Assembly: GCA_013397795.1 (NCBI GenBank)
Contig: VZTJ01001778.1
Span: 491,848-555,847 of the forward strand
DNA: 64,000 nucleotides
Reading direction: 5' to 3'
From: Orthonyx spaldingii
Lineage: Eukaryota > Chordata > Aves > Passeriformes > Orthonychidae
Positions 9,653 through 21,000 of this stretch are shown here, piece by piece; position 1 is the stretch's first letter, and each line of letters begins with the position of its first letter. A program made the position numbers and the translations under genes. The notes below the pieces were generated by a model, which worked only from the letters and a program-made list of their open reading frames with translations, did no database searches and was not told the origin of the DNA.

Positions 9653-11845
9653 GTGAGAGCTGCCAAGGAGACCTGTTCGTGGGTGGTGTCGTCTTTACTC
9701 CTGCACACACTTGAAAACTCTGCCCAGAAAAAAAGGAGGGGGAAAAGCCACTGCATGTTTGTTTGCTTTTTGAAATGTCAAGAGTAACAGAAAATCTTGG
9801 CTGCTGCTAACATTCACTGATCTGCGTTAGAAATACAGTAACGTACAAATAGCCCCAAATGGTAGCACGCAATTAAGAGGAGTCACACGAACACTAAAAC
9901 AAAGCCAGTCTATGAGCAGAGAAACCAAACTTGCAGTATAAGGAGTTACAATAGTTCAACTGATTGAAGAAGGGGATTGAACTACTTGATGTGAATACTT
10001 GCACAGAGAACACAGGTCTGAGTGCATACTAATGCAGTGACTAGAAATTGAGAACAAACTCAGCCAAAAAGCCATTTTCCTTGGAACAAAGTTAATTAAA
10101 CATTAGAACAATTTACTGGGTAATGAGGTGGCCTCATGATTTTTTGGGAACTTTAGGTACAAGCTTAGGTATCTTTCTAAAATGCACCCTTTCACCAACC
10201 TTCAGAGAGAAGTTTTATGAACCTTGTAGGGAGGGCTTGTGTAGGAGTAGTGGGGTTTTTTCCATAGCAGATTTTCAAGGAACTTGGAAAGATAATTAGT
10301 CATTTCATAATTCACTTCTCTCTGCAGGACTAATCACATGATTGTACACTGTAGTGAGTACCCCCTAATGGTCTACAGGAGCTTGAAGCACTGAGGACAC
10401 ATAAATCTTTTCCTGCTCTTGGACTGGAGGCAGGGTTCAGCTGCCAAAGAACTGTGGTGCTTAATTGGAAGGCACTGTGGGAATAACCAAGTTAAATTCA
10501 ATAGCCCAGTGTTCACAGGAGATCAGATAAGATAATCTAGAGGTCTCACTGACCTGAAACATACATAAATCTTTTTATCCCCTATAATCCTGATTCCTGT
10601 TTATGATGAGTACTTAAATAATGGTAATCCACAGAATCATAGAATGGTTTGGGTTGGGAGCAACCTTAAAGATCATCTACTTCCAACACCCCAGCCATGT
10701 GTTTCTGTATACAGTAGGTGCAATGACAAACACTGTTCCATGTAACTCTTGGCCTTCTTTTCCAGCAGGTGGACTGAGTTCATTAATCATGTTCATTTGG
10801 TAAGGGATAAGAGTCTCAAAACCCTTGACTCCAACAGTTCATTGCTGTAGCAACACTGAGTTAGAAATATCCCTTGAGGGTAACTGTGTACCTTCTCCCA
10901 AGCCAAAGCGTTAGTTCTGTGAACAGCACAAAAGCAGTCTGGGTAACATGGGAAGTGTTGTGAAAGTGACAGCATGATGCAACAGAAGAAAAGGAACAGA
11001 CAAAAGAACAGGTTATTGGGACAAAGGGGAAGTGGAAATAATTCCAGTCATTAGGATGCTGCAATCTTAATTACATCTCCTCATAATCTGCCTCTGACAG
11101 GGAAGAAGAATCCAACGTGTCTTCAGTAGCTGCAGAATTAATTTTCTCTGTGTCTTCTGTTTTTAAGGTAAAGGTGGAATTGCAGGTTCTCCTTCCTCAT
11201 ATGTATCCTCAGGTAGCTCCTCAGCTCTTTGCCAGATCAGATGCTCTGCACAGACAGCAACAGCAGCAGCTCAATACTCATCTGGCTTCTCACATCAGCT
11301 CTCTGGATTCGGGAGATCTGTGTGTGTGTGAGGCTGTGCAGTGGGTGAAGGACAACAGCCTGCCTTTCTTGGAAAGCAGCGTGACCTCGTCTGAGTGTGC
11401 TTCAGAAGAAGTCAGGGTTAAGGAAATGCTGCATCGCATGTGGATCTACAGCCACCATATATACAGGCAGGAACTGAGGAAAAAGATTTTTGATTGTGCA
11501 AAGAAGTTAAATCTGACTGGCTTCTGCCTAACTGGGAAACCTGGTGTCATCTGTGTGGAGGGACTCCGAGAAAACTGTGAAGAGTTCTGGCGTGTTATTA
11601 GATATCCCAACTGGAAGCATATTTCATGCAAGCACGTGGAGAATATAGAAACAGAGGGAAGCATTGATAATCTTCGTCTCTTTCACGGTTTTGAAGACCT
11701 GCAGTTTCGAGCACATGGTGATTATGGCCTGAGGAATGACTATCACATGGATCTTGGCCAGTTTCTAGAATTCCTGAAACAGCATCAAAGTGGACACATT
11801 TTTCAGATTTTATTTGGTGTTGAAGGCAAACTTTCAGATAATTGA
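9455..11845 (+). CDS. RWDD2A: RWDD2A, RWD domain-containing protein 2A, complete coding region (2 exons)
   Basis: Two exons, 9455-9652 and 11168-11845, join in phase 0 at GAAG|GTGAGA and TTTAAG|GTAAAG to give 291 residues, one fewer than I recall for human. Residues 1 to about 125 form an RWD domain (LQLLEVEMLLSMFP, then HMYPQVAPQLF with the usual YP turn). Residues from about 150 onward are the conserved C-terminal Prp3_C/DUF1115-type domain: RMWIYSHHIY, GKPGVICVEG, NWKHISCKH, HGDYGLRNDYHM and a final FQILFG stretch. RWD domains bind partner proteins; the molecular role of RWDD2A is not established. The ATG is chosen because MAVTVKE..LQLLE aligns with the family start. No signal peptide or membrane segment is seen. 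It lies divergent from PGM3 and convergent with ME1. Confidence 0.95.
9653..11167 (+). other. RWDD2A: RWDD2A intron
   Basis: 1.5-kb GT-AG intron. Apart from a short CR1 tail near 10631 I see no feature in it. Confidence 0.9.
10631..10699 (-). repeat. CR1 LINE 3'-end fragment
   Basis: On the plus strand it reads CAGAATCATAGAATGGTTTG, then GATCATCTAC and TTCCAACACCCC, the reverse complement of the CR1 3' terminus with its ATTCTATGATTCTG-type tail. Only about 70 bases are left, so it is strongly 5' truncated. Confidence 0.85.
11168..11845 (+). CDS. RWDD2A: RWDD2A coding exon 2
   Basis: 225 codons plus TGA, from VKVELQVLLPHMYPQ to GKLSDN. It carries the rest of the RWD domain and the whole C-terminal domain. 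A short glutamine run (HRQQQQQL), encoded by CAG/CAA, replaces a less Q-rich stretch in mammals. Confidence 0.96.
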   Translation, partial: VKVELQVLLPHMYPQVAPQLFARSDALHRQQQQQLNTHLASHISSLDSGDLCVCEAVQWVKDNSLPFLESSVTSSECASEEVRVKEMLHRMWIYSHHIYRQELRKKIFDCAKKLNLTGFCLTGKPGVICVEGLRENCEEFWRVIRYPNWKHISCKHVENIETEGSIDNLRLFHGFEDLQFRAHGDYGLRNDYHMDLGQFLEFLKQHQSGHIFQILFGVEGKLSDN

Positions 11846-12143
11846 GTGAAACTGTATAAAGAGTTCTAATTTTGGAGAGCAAGAGATGTTGCTAACACTG
11901 AAACATTGTGCCTTACAGCTATTGTGAAAAGGGAAACTTTAACATCTGAGATGAATGGTTCAAGTAGTTAATCTCAGTTGCTGCGCTGAATTGCCACATA
12001 TTTTTGAGACGTGTTACCGATTTTCTAAGACTCTAAACCTGGCATTTGTTTCTATAAGCCTCAAAGCACTTGCAAAGTGATAAACATTCCACAGTGTGTT
12101 ATGAATGATACACTTCTGTCTCCTCATCAGTTCTGTGCTGTGT

Positions 12144-13014
12144 GAATTTCTTTCCAGCATCTGATCTAAACCTGCTCTCTTTCAGTTTAAAACATTCCCG
12201 CCTTGTCCTGTCACTACGTGTGCTTGTAAAAAACTTCCTTTCCAGCCTTTGTGTAGGCTTCCTTCAGGTCCTGGAAAGTGCTGTAAAGTCTTCCCAAAGT
12301 CTTTTCGTCTCCAGAAGAAAATCCCAATTCTCTCAGCCAGTTGTCATAGAAGAGATACTCCAGCCCTCTGATCATTTTTGTGGCTCTTCTCTGGACTTGC
12401 TCCAGCAGTGTCTCTATTATGTTCGTGTCCCAGAGCTGGATGCAGTGGTCTGTTTGAGGTCTCACAAAAGTGGAGCAGAGGGTGAGAATCCCCTCCCTCA
12501 GCCTGCTGGTCACACTGCTTTTGATGCAGCCTAGCATAGAGTTGGCTTTCTTGGTTTCAAGTGCACATTGCTGGCTCATGTTGAACTTCTTGTCTACCAA
12601 TACCCCCAAGTCCTTCTCCTCAGGGCTGCTCTCAATCCATTCTCCACCCAGTCTGTGTTTGCGCCCCAACCCAGGTGCAGGACCTTGCACTTGGCCTTGA
12701 ATGCCATGAGGCTTGCACAGACCCACCTCTCCAGGTCCCTCTGGATAACATCCCTTCCCTGCTGTGTGGTGACTGCTCCACATAGCTTGGTGCCATCAGC
12801 AGACTTGCTGAAGGTGCAGTCGGTCCCACTGTCCATGTCACTGCCAGCGATGCTGACACCAACCCCTGAGGAATGTCACTCTTGTTGGTCTCCACTTGGA
12901 CATCAAGCCATTGACTGCAACTCTCTGCAACCACCCTTACCCACCGAGTGGTTCATCCACCAAATCCATGTCTCCTGAATTCAGAGACAAGGATGTCATG
13001 TGGCAAAGTGTCTC
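12144..13014 (-). repeat. CR1 LINE fragment with decayed ORF2 C-terminus
   Basis: About 870 bases of CR1 in antisense relative to RWDD2A. Minus-strand frames contain broken pieces of the ORF2 C-terminal region, with recognisable strings such as EKDLGVLVD, QCAL, GCIK, QVQRRATKMIRGLE and DGTKLCGAV, in different frames, so it is a dead copy. Unusually, its CR1 3' end (the part next to the ATTCTATGAT tail) is missing, so this is an internal fragment. Confidence 0.9.
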
Positions 13015-13515
13015 ATCTGGTTAACAATTTTTCTTCTGCTCAACTCATGGCATTTTATGTTTACACTCTTAGGACAAACACCTTGGAAATGAAAATAGGT
13101 CAGATGAGACAAAGTTTAGTTTTCCCCCCTACATTACATAAGGAAATACATGTAAAATACAGAAAACAGGGAAAAAACCTAAATATATATATATAATATT
13201 ACATAAAAATATAAATAACCTGAAGAATCCTTTCTATGTCAAGTTAGTATTGAGAGAATTTTCCAGCAGCTTGTAAGAGGCAATGCTGTTAATGGTTCAT
13301 TGGGCAGCGTTTTCCTGCAGGGAAGCTTGCTGCGTGCCAATGTAGACAGGGAGTGTTCCAGTTTGTAATGCATGGTCATATTTAAAGGCCATCAGTATAA
13401 CAGGTAGCTGAAGACGGCTACTGGAAAGTCCCCAGCAGCTGTGCCTTGAAGGACCACAAACCCACCAGCTCCCACTTTGTGCCTGAGTGCCTTAATGTGA
13501 AGATGGGTAGCAAGC

Positions 13516-13521
13516 AATAAA
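13516..13521 (+). terminator. Candidate RWDD2A poly(A) signal
   Basis: AATAAA, the first canonical signal I found downstream of the RWDD2A stop (about 1.7 kb away). If used, the 3' UTR would include the antisense CR1 fragment. A second AATAAA is at 14388-14393. Confidence 0.4.
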
Positions 13522-13647
13522 AGCAGACTTATGCCGAGCTGCAGAGGTCTGGCTGATCGACCCCAACACCCAGGCACTCAGCAGCAGCTGTTCAAAGACT
13601 GTGTTTCAGCACACTCAGCTGATCATAACACAAATAACAGATTCTAT

Positions 13648-13653
13648 TTTATT
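13648..13653 (-). terminator. Candidate distal ME1 poly(A) signal
   Basis: AATAAA on the minus strand, about 1.2 kb past the ME1 stop codon, in keeping with the long 3' UTR of ME1 mRNAs. An ATTAAA lies at 14340-14345. Confidence 0.35.
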
Positions 13654-14671
13654 TCAAATGAAACACAAGGAAGAGTTTTAATACCCTTCTCACAACAGCA
13701 ATACATTGAAATGCAGAGGATGGCATTGAAATGCAGAGTATTTCTGGTTGCTCAGAATATGATTAATGTATTTTCCTTCCCTGTGGTAAGTGTACTGTTT
13801 GTGTGATCATAACTTCTGCCAAAAGCACAGTGAGGCAAAAAATGTTTACACATTCCCATTAAGCAGTGAGGGAGAAAGTGCCTCTCTTTCTGAATTTGGG
13901 ACCTGTAATCTGAAGCGGTGACAGAGCTGAGGGGCTAGAAAAATAGAATTAATATTTAGTTTTCTAGAGATAATCTCTCTAGTAAGAATTAGAAAGAAAT
14001 AGTAGAAAAAATGTTCAAGTACACTTTGTTTCCAGAACCATTCAGAAAATATATTACAATTTTCTCAGAGTGGTAATTGTTTAACAACTAATAATTCCTC
14101 AAAATCTATTCCTGGCATTTTGATACTCCCTTTTTGTCAAGAACATGGAGTTCAAACAATTAGGCCAAACATTTGCAATGTATCAGAACAGTGGTTATCT
14201 TGGTGGGGGAATGAAATTCTTGATCTTATACAGGACATCACCTTAGCTAATGTTAAATGTTATTGTCAGTAATGTTAAAATGTTCTAATTAGATGTGAAC
14301 ATAAAGTTCTGCATGTTTGGTTCTTTTAGAAAATATTCATTTAATTCATTACTCCACACAAGAGTGACCAGTAAGGTTTTTCTCTAGAATAAAATATTCT
14401 GACCTTATGGTTGTTTAAAGTTTGGGGGAGTTTAAATAATAGGTTGACAAATTATTCCAGTTACACTATGACCTGCAATGGATAAAACATCACATGCATT
14501 TCGAAGTGTCCATTTATCTGCCTAAATTCCCACTGATGTTTGTGACAAAATTCTTGACTCAAGATACAACCACTTATTTCAAAAAGATCTGTCAAACTGT
14601 AGTGTAGGATATCTCAATTAAAATAACAATCAAAATAACCAAACAATGCAACTATATTTCTCAGATTAACT

Positions 14672-14677
14672 TTTATT
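14672..14677 (-). terminator. Candidate proximal ME1 poly(A) signal
   Basis: AATAAA on the minus strand about 175 bases past the ME1 stop; would give a short 3' UTR form. Confidence 0.4.
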
Positions 14678-14851
14678 TTCTGATGTATAATTCATGATTT
14701 ATCGATCTGAGTTTCTAACCAAATACTATGATTTAGAAAAAGTTTTCTGCATCTTAAAAAATTAGCTATTCTTAGGCTTTCTAGGCAGAAACTATCTTAA
14801 TATTTTAATGCTTTTTAACAGCAGCTGATTTGTTCATTCTTCATTAAATAT

Positions 14852-15010
14852 TTACAGTTTGACTTTCATGGCCTCTTCAGGCCAGGTGTAGGAGTCAGCC
14901 ACAAAGCTGTTGTAGTCAGTACTGTACACCTGAGAGCGGATGAAGGCTTCGAGGTCCTTGGGCTGAGGATAGGTGGAGGCAGTGTTCTTCCTGTAGGCTT
15001 CTTCTGCGAT
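14852..15010 (-). CDS. ME1: ME1 last coding exon
   Basis: 52 codons plus TAA, IAEEAYRKNTASTYPQPKD, then EAFIRSQVYSTDYNSF and WPEEAMKVKL. Acceptor TCCCAG|ATCGCA. The C terminus ends KVKL, about four residues shorter than the mammalian form I recall. Confidence 0.96.
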   Translation of the reverse strand: MAEEAYRKNTASTYPQPKDLEAFIRSQVYSTDYNSFVADSYTWPEEAMKVKL

Positions 15011-18000
15011 CTGGGAAGATGCATTAAAATCCTAATTAGTGCTGATAAACTATCTGAGTACACTTAGCAGGATTTAAAAGTAGGACTTTGTTCAAAATCG
15101 AGATGAGACTTCACCTTCTCTGGTGCTGGCAGCCACCTGTGTTCACACTGGATCAGGTGAATAGGACTAGGACAGGATGATGTTTGTGTTTAAGTGGGTC
15201 TGACTCAGGCTACTCTTGAACAGGATTATGTGTTCAAACTGTTACAAATACAGTGCTCCACCTTGCACGGGAGTATCTCAGCTTTCACTGTGCAGTGGTG
15301 GATAAAATATTCCACAAGCCCCAAGCACTGAGATACAAGTTCTGCTCTTCTATCATCACTCTATCCTGGTTTACCACCTTCCCAAAGCACTGCAAGAAAA
15401 GCATGTTTTGTTCAAAGCTTCCATGCTCCTTGCATATTAGAGAAGTTTAGTATTTGCCACAGCTTGATAATATACTTCAAGAAAAGTAAACTCATGGGAA
15501 AAAATAATCCTACACAGTGCACAGGATGGCTGGGGGAAATACAAATATTTGCTCGCTCTTTCCTCACCCAGACCGTACTTAAGTGAATCAAATATGCAAC
15601 ACAAATACAGCTGCAACAAAAATTAAGTTTAGAAGGGGTTGGAGCTCACTCAACACATCACAATAGCCTCTCACATCTGAAGATCACCTACTTGAGAAAC
15701 AAATATCTTCAGACGGGACATTCATCTGTGGAACAAAGGAAGTCTGGCAGACAGGTTTTATGTAGCAGCACTATGAAAAAATCTGCTTGAAACTGTATTT
15801 GGCAAACACACTAATGCTCCTCCTTTGAATAAAAGGGAGACATTCTTCTTCCTGCTTTCCTTAGCTCTCTTTAAAACATAAATATTTTAGTTTGGTGAGA
15901 AGCTGAGACCCTAAGTCACCTTATTCACTCACTTTTTTCCTAGGATTAATCTGAATGCCAACTCAATTTGATTGAGAAGCACTTTGGGTGTTATGTATGG
16001 GCTTATCTTAAGGTCTGAAACACATAATTGTCGTGGTTGAATAAGGTCTGAATTCATACCCAATGTCTGGTATTCCAAAATATTTTGATAGTGTTCCTCT
16101 CCTGGAAAAGGCAGAGGCCATTGCTAAACCTCTTGGGTTGTATAAGCCAGAGTAAGTATTTGCAGGAATAAAGTTTCAACAAAGAACAGGCAGAAAGAAT
16201 CACTTGGTAATATTTTCCTCTTTTTTGTATTTTATATAATACATACAAATAGAAGAGGAATTTCTCACTATGTTTCTGCCAAACACAGAGACAGTTTGAT
16301 TGTGCCTGAGGAATTTAAGTAACATTTTGACATCTACAGAACAGAGTTATTACTTGCCTAAGAAGACATGAACTTTGACAAGGATTTTTATTTTTCTTAA
16401 ATATACAGAATGAGTGAAGCTATGGAAACTGTTTCAAGCATGAGGGCCCCTTATTATTCTTTCAGAAGAATATGGAATAGGTGGAATTACTCACAGTAAG
16501 GTGACAAAGAGAGAAAATAATAATTGGAGAAAAAAGGTCACTGAATACAAAAAGTTGAAACTGATAACCATGAAGGGCCTTCAGCTGTGCAGCTGGCATG
16601 ACTGTGGTGGACAGCAGAGTCTGTGCTCTACAGACACACACACTTGCTTTACTTCCACAGCTCTCCTTGTATGTGGATTGCCTTTACATGTAGGAATTTA
16701 AATTTAATTTTGAAACTTTTACATGTCCAATATCAATTGACGTAAACCAACTTGTGTGAAGGTGTGTTAGGCGATAAAATCAAACTGTGTCGAGCTGGTG
16801 GGAAGCCAAAAAGCTACAAGAGGCTGAAATGACTTACCCGCACAGCAATTTTCAGTGACACATCCTGAATGGTGACTAACGGAGGGTAGAGACGACCTTC
16901 CTGTAAATGCTGATCTGTAACTTGCTGAGCTATAACCTGAAATAACACAGACATGTTTAACTTAACATGCAGCTGCAGCTGTAGCTTGATTAGAGAGTGA
17001 TATTGTCTTTAGCAAAGAAACGTTTTTGCTTTGGCAAATCACACAGATACTGCTTAATCCACCTAGACAGCATTTTCAGAACCACCCTTGTCATTAGGAG
17101 AAGCTACACAAGAATTAAAAATTTAGGGAGTTACACTTTTTTCTCACTCAGACAATAAAAGTTGCTTAAGTCTTGAATAAGTCCATGACACACACAAACT
17201 AGCAAATAGTTCATTGTGAAATATAAATTCCAGCCAACAATTGCAGTTAGGTCAAAGACTTCTAGGATATAAAGAAGCACCTGTCATTCTGACACTTGTC
17301 ACATTAACCTGTGCAGGGGACAGAACTGAAACATTTAAGTGTAAAATGCTCTGGATTAAATTACTGGCAGCTGATATTTCTGCTATCATTAGATACACTT
17401 TGTCTTTTGGGGACTTGAAATAGCCTTTCAGGGTGATCCAGATGTGGATAGAAGGAAAACTCTCCTCTGGATAACACCTAGTGGAGCCACCAAGAGGTTC
17501 TGAAAACACCAGGAAAGTCCAGGAAACACTGAGACTTGCAACTGATAACAAAGCCCAAAGAGAAACCAAGAAGTGCACTTTTGAGGGAATTTTCTAGGAA
17601 AATACTTGAAACAAAGAAAAACCAAAACTTCCTACAGTTCCTGTTGCATGTGGGTAATAGAACCTTATATGTATGCTTGTAAACAGCTAGGACTGCATCA
17701 AAACAGGTGTCTGGATGCATTAATGCATCCCTGCCAGAAGAAGAAGGTAAACTGTTAGAACTAAAGTAACTCCAGGTTCAAAGAGAACTCAATGTTCTCG
17801 TGTGCAATCTAACCAGAATGTTGACAGCTATCCTAAGTTTTTCCATTGGAGTGAAAACGCTGACAAGAGCAATAGACGATTACACTCTGAATTACATTCA
17901 AACCTGATCTTGAGAAATGCAGCAGAGAAAAACCCTCTAGGGGGAGCTAAGAGAATGTAAAATCAAGGTACTGCTCTCCATAACAGCAACCAGGTTATTT

Positions 18001-21000
18001 CAAAATCATACACAGCCCTTTGATGTGCATCTGAATGTAAGGAGGCGCTCACAGCATGAGGTCCCTGATGTTAACATCTTAAGAGGGCTCTGCAGGAAAG
18101 ATGAAAGCTGAAGAAATCAACAGCAAGTTGCTCTTACAGTAATGCATCACTGAAAATAAAAGGTTCGGGAGTGGAGTACTTTTCTGTTGTGATTCTGTTT
18201 TTGACAGAAGGTAAGCCATAAAATATTTAGGCAGTGCTCGAAGTGGGAGAGGTAGCAAGATCGAGTGTGTATGTCCTTCAGACATACTCCTGTAACAGCA
18301 TGGAAAACTATGCAAAAACACAAACCCAAGCATTTCCAAAGAGAACGACACCCTCTTCATGTGTTGTGTTTTAAAACATCAGATCAGTGGCAGGGGAAAA
18401 AATGATGAATCAACATCTGGGATTACTGAGAAAATAGGAGGTCACACAGAAAACATAATTGTGCCAATGTATAAATCCAGAATGTAACACCACTTTGAGA
18501 AGGGTGTGGTTTTTCTCCATATACTTCAAACAAGAATGGGGTAGAATCATAAGGGGTATAGAGAATAACAAAGATGATCAAAAATTATTTTTTGTACAAG
18601 GAGACAAAATATAATAAAACAGACTTGGGAGAAAAAGAGAAGACTGAAAGGAAATGCAAAAGACAACTGAAGGTGACCATTTCTTAAGGTGCTATAGGGA
18701 AACCAAACCATCAAACAGCAGAAAATCATGAGAGGAGAGTTTCTTTTGCCACAGGACTCATAATTAAATTGTGATACTAACTGCCAAAAGATGTTTAAAT
18801 GTATAAACATGTTTAAAAAGCCACTAGGCTCATTTATGAAGGAGAAATCCATACAGGGATAAAACATCCAGCACAGGAAGGCCATACAGTAAAGGTTGCC
18901 AGAATGTGAGAAGCCATTTCAGCAGAAGGATCACTCTGTATTTCTCCCTTATTTATCCTCTTTTCCTCAGCTTCTGTTAGTGATTGTTTTCACAGGAAGA
19001 TACCAAGCTGTTTGGACCCTAGGTCCAACCCAGTATGGCTATTTTCATGTTTTAAATATTAATGAATTCAAGTTTTTAATAGAAAAATTAGCAAAGTCTT
19101 ATTGCAGAACCTAAATGAAATGTGACCAAGACAAAATGGCATAAAGGAAGTGGGGATATCTTGGTTTTTGGAGGACATATTCTCCATAATGAAAAGGTTT
19201 TGTAGGATTATTTCTGAACTAAACTGCAGGTCACATATGCAAGAATATTCCATTGGTTCATCATTGCCTGCCTCTTTTGTTGTGTTGGTAAGACTTAAAA
19301 GAATAGGCAACATCCCTTGTCATCAGAGAACAACTGCCCATAGTTAAGAGGTATTACAGCTTACAGTAAAGCTACATTCTGTTTTACTTGGTAGGAAGAA
19401 AAGAACATTGAAAGCAGAATCCTTTCTAGTTACAATAACTACTTATTTGTGACTTCTATCAGATTTAATTGAAAAGGTGGCAAAGCAAGAAGCAGGAGAT
19501 GCAGGCATGCAGCTTGGGCTGCTTACTGTTTAGAATTTCTTTTTTCAGGTAAGCTACCTTGGTGATCTAAGAAGGTTCCTCTACCCAAAATGCATGGGTT
19601 TGGTGCTTTAAATTTTGCAGCATCTTGGATGCTTCCATGTCAAATGAAGAATACTACGCACTATTCTAAAACCCCCATTAAACTATTCTGATTTTATCCT
19701 TCCATTAAAAAAGCCAAGAAAATAAAACAAAAAGAGCTCTTTCACTTTGTAGTGTAATTATTCAGCCAAGGGCCTACACAGCCCTCCCATCCTTCACACC
19801 CCTGACACCTCTTCTGACAAAGACTCCTCTGGCATCCACCAGCTGTTGCTGTGCTCAGCTCACCCAAGCTCCACGGCCCCTCACACATAAAAGACCAGGT
19901 GTGGAAGCCCCAATCTGTGAGCAGTAAGGGGAGCAACTACCCAGGGATCCTGCCACCAACAGAACTTTCTGTGCAATACAAACCCCACATTTTTACATGT
20001 CAAACTTTTCTAGGAATTTTACTAGGGGAAGACAACTGTATAGCAAAACCCTTACCAAAGGGTCAGGAGAGAACCTCTAATTCAAGTGGGAATTTAAAAG
20101 CTCCTCACAATTTATGATACTATTTTACTTCCCTGACTGTTACATTTCTTTGTTCAGACAGATTTTTTTCTGACTTTGTAGACTGTCACATGAAACACAG
20201 TTCAATCCACACATGAGCCATCTTTTGTCATCAGCACTCACTTATTGGAACCATTTCATACAAACTAAAATGAAGCAACTTCTACACTGAAGTAGGACAA
20301 CTCTAACGCCACAGTTTAGACCAGGAAGTGAGGATCACCCTATCCAACTGAAATTACAGGGGAGGATTTAAAGGGAAGATATAATTATCCAGAGGCTTAC
20401 GAGATGGATCATTGCCCTTCTAAGATGGTTAAAGTCAGTGGAGACTGGGCTTTTTACTAATTTTAAAGATGGAAATTGTGAATGTCTTTCTTACAGAGGG
20501 CAGACTATTAGCAAACCTCTTTAAAGATGCCATAGCATGCACCTTAAAAACCCTTTCAAAGTCCAACAAGGACAGCATGCAAGTGCCCACCCCTTAAGAA
20601 AGCTTCATATGACATACTGTCTGTCATAGGATCACACTGCCTATCAGCTGCCCTTGAGTGATAGCCACGGACCACTTTCTTCCCTTTAATCCATGAGGAG
20701 CACAGAAGGAGCAAGAATCTGGAATGAAATATTCCTTAGAGAAGCTGCAGGAGTTGAATAATGCATTCACACATCTGTTAATTGGTGCAGCTTTTTTTCC
20801 CTCTTTTTTCATTGTTCCATAAGTCTAATGTTCCAATTTCATTGCTTGGAGGCCTCCTCTGTGTGCTGCCTGTACTACCCATGTATTCCCAAGTGTCTTC
20901 ATACACAGCCTCTTGGAAGAGTAGGACACTGCACTTTGATGAAGCGCTGTGGACTGTAACTGCTATGAACAGGACTGGGCAGAAACTCCCCCTGAAGTGA

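Larger units (their letters stand above)
11846..14851. other. Tail-to-tail interval RWDD2A / ME1 with 3' UTRs
   Basis: Between the RWDD2A stop and the ME1 stop. Contents: a CR1 fragment (separate entry), candidate poly(A) signals for both genes (separate entries), and a small tandem duplication near 13705-13742. No other gene seen. Confidence 0.7.

Noticed and set aside
12214..12783. 189-codon minus-strand open frame next to RWDD2A
   Set aside because: It is part of the decayed CR1 ORF2 end, not a host gene.
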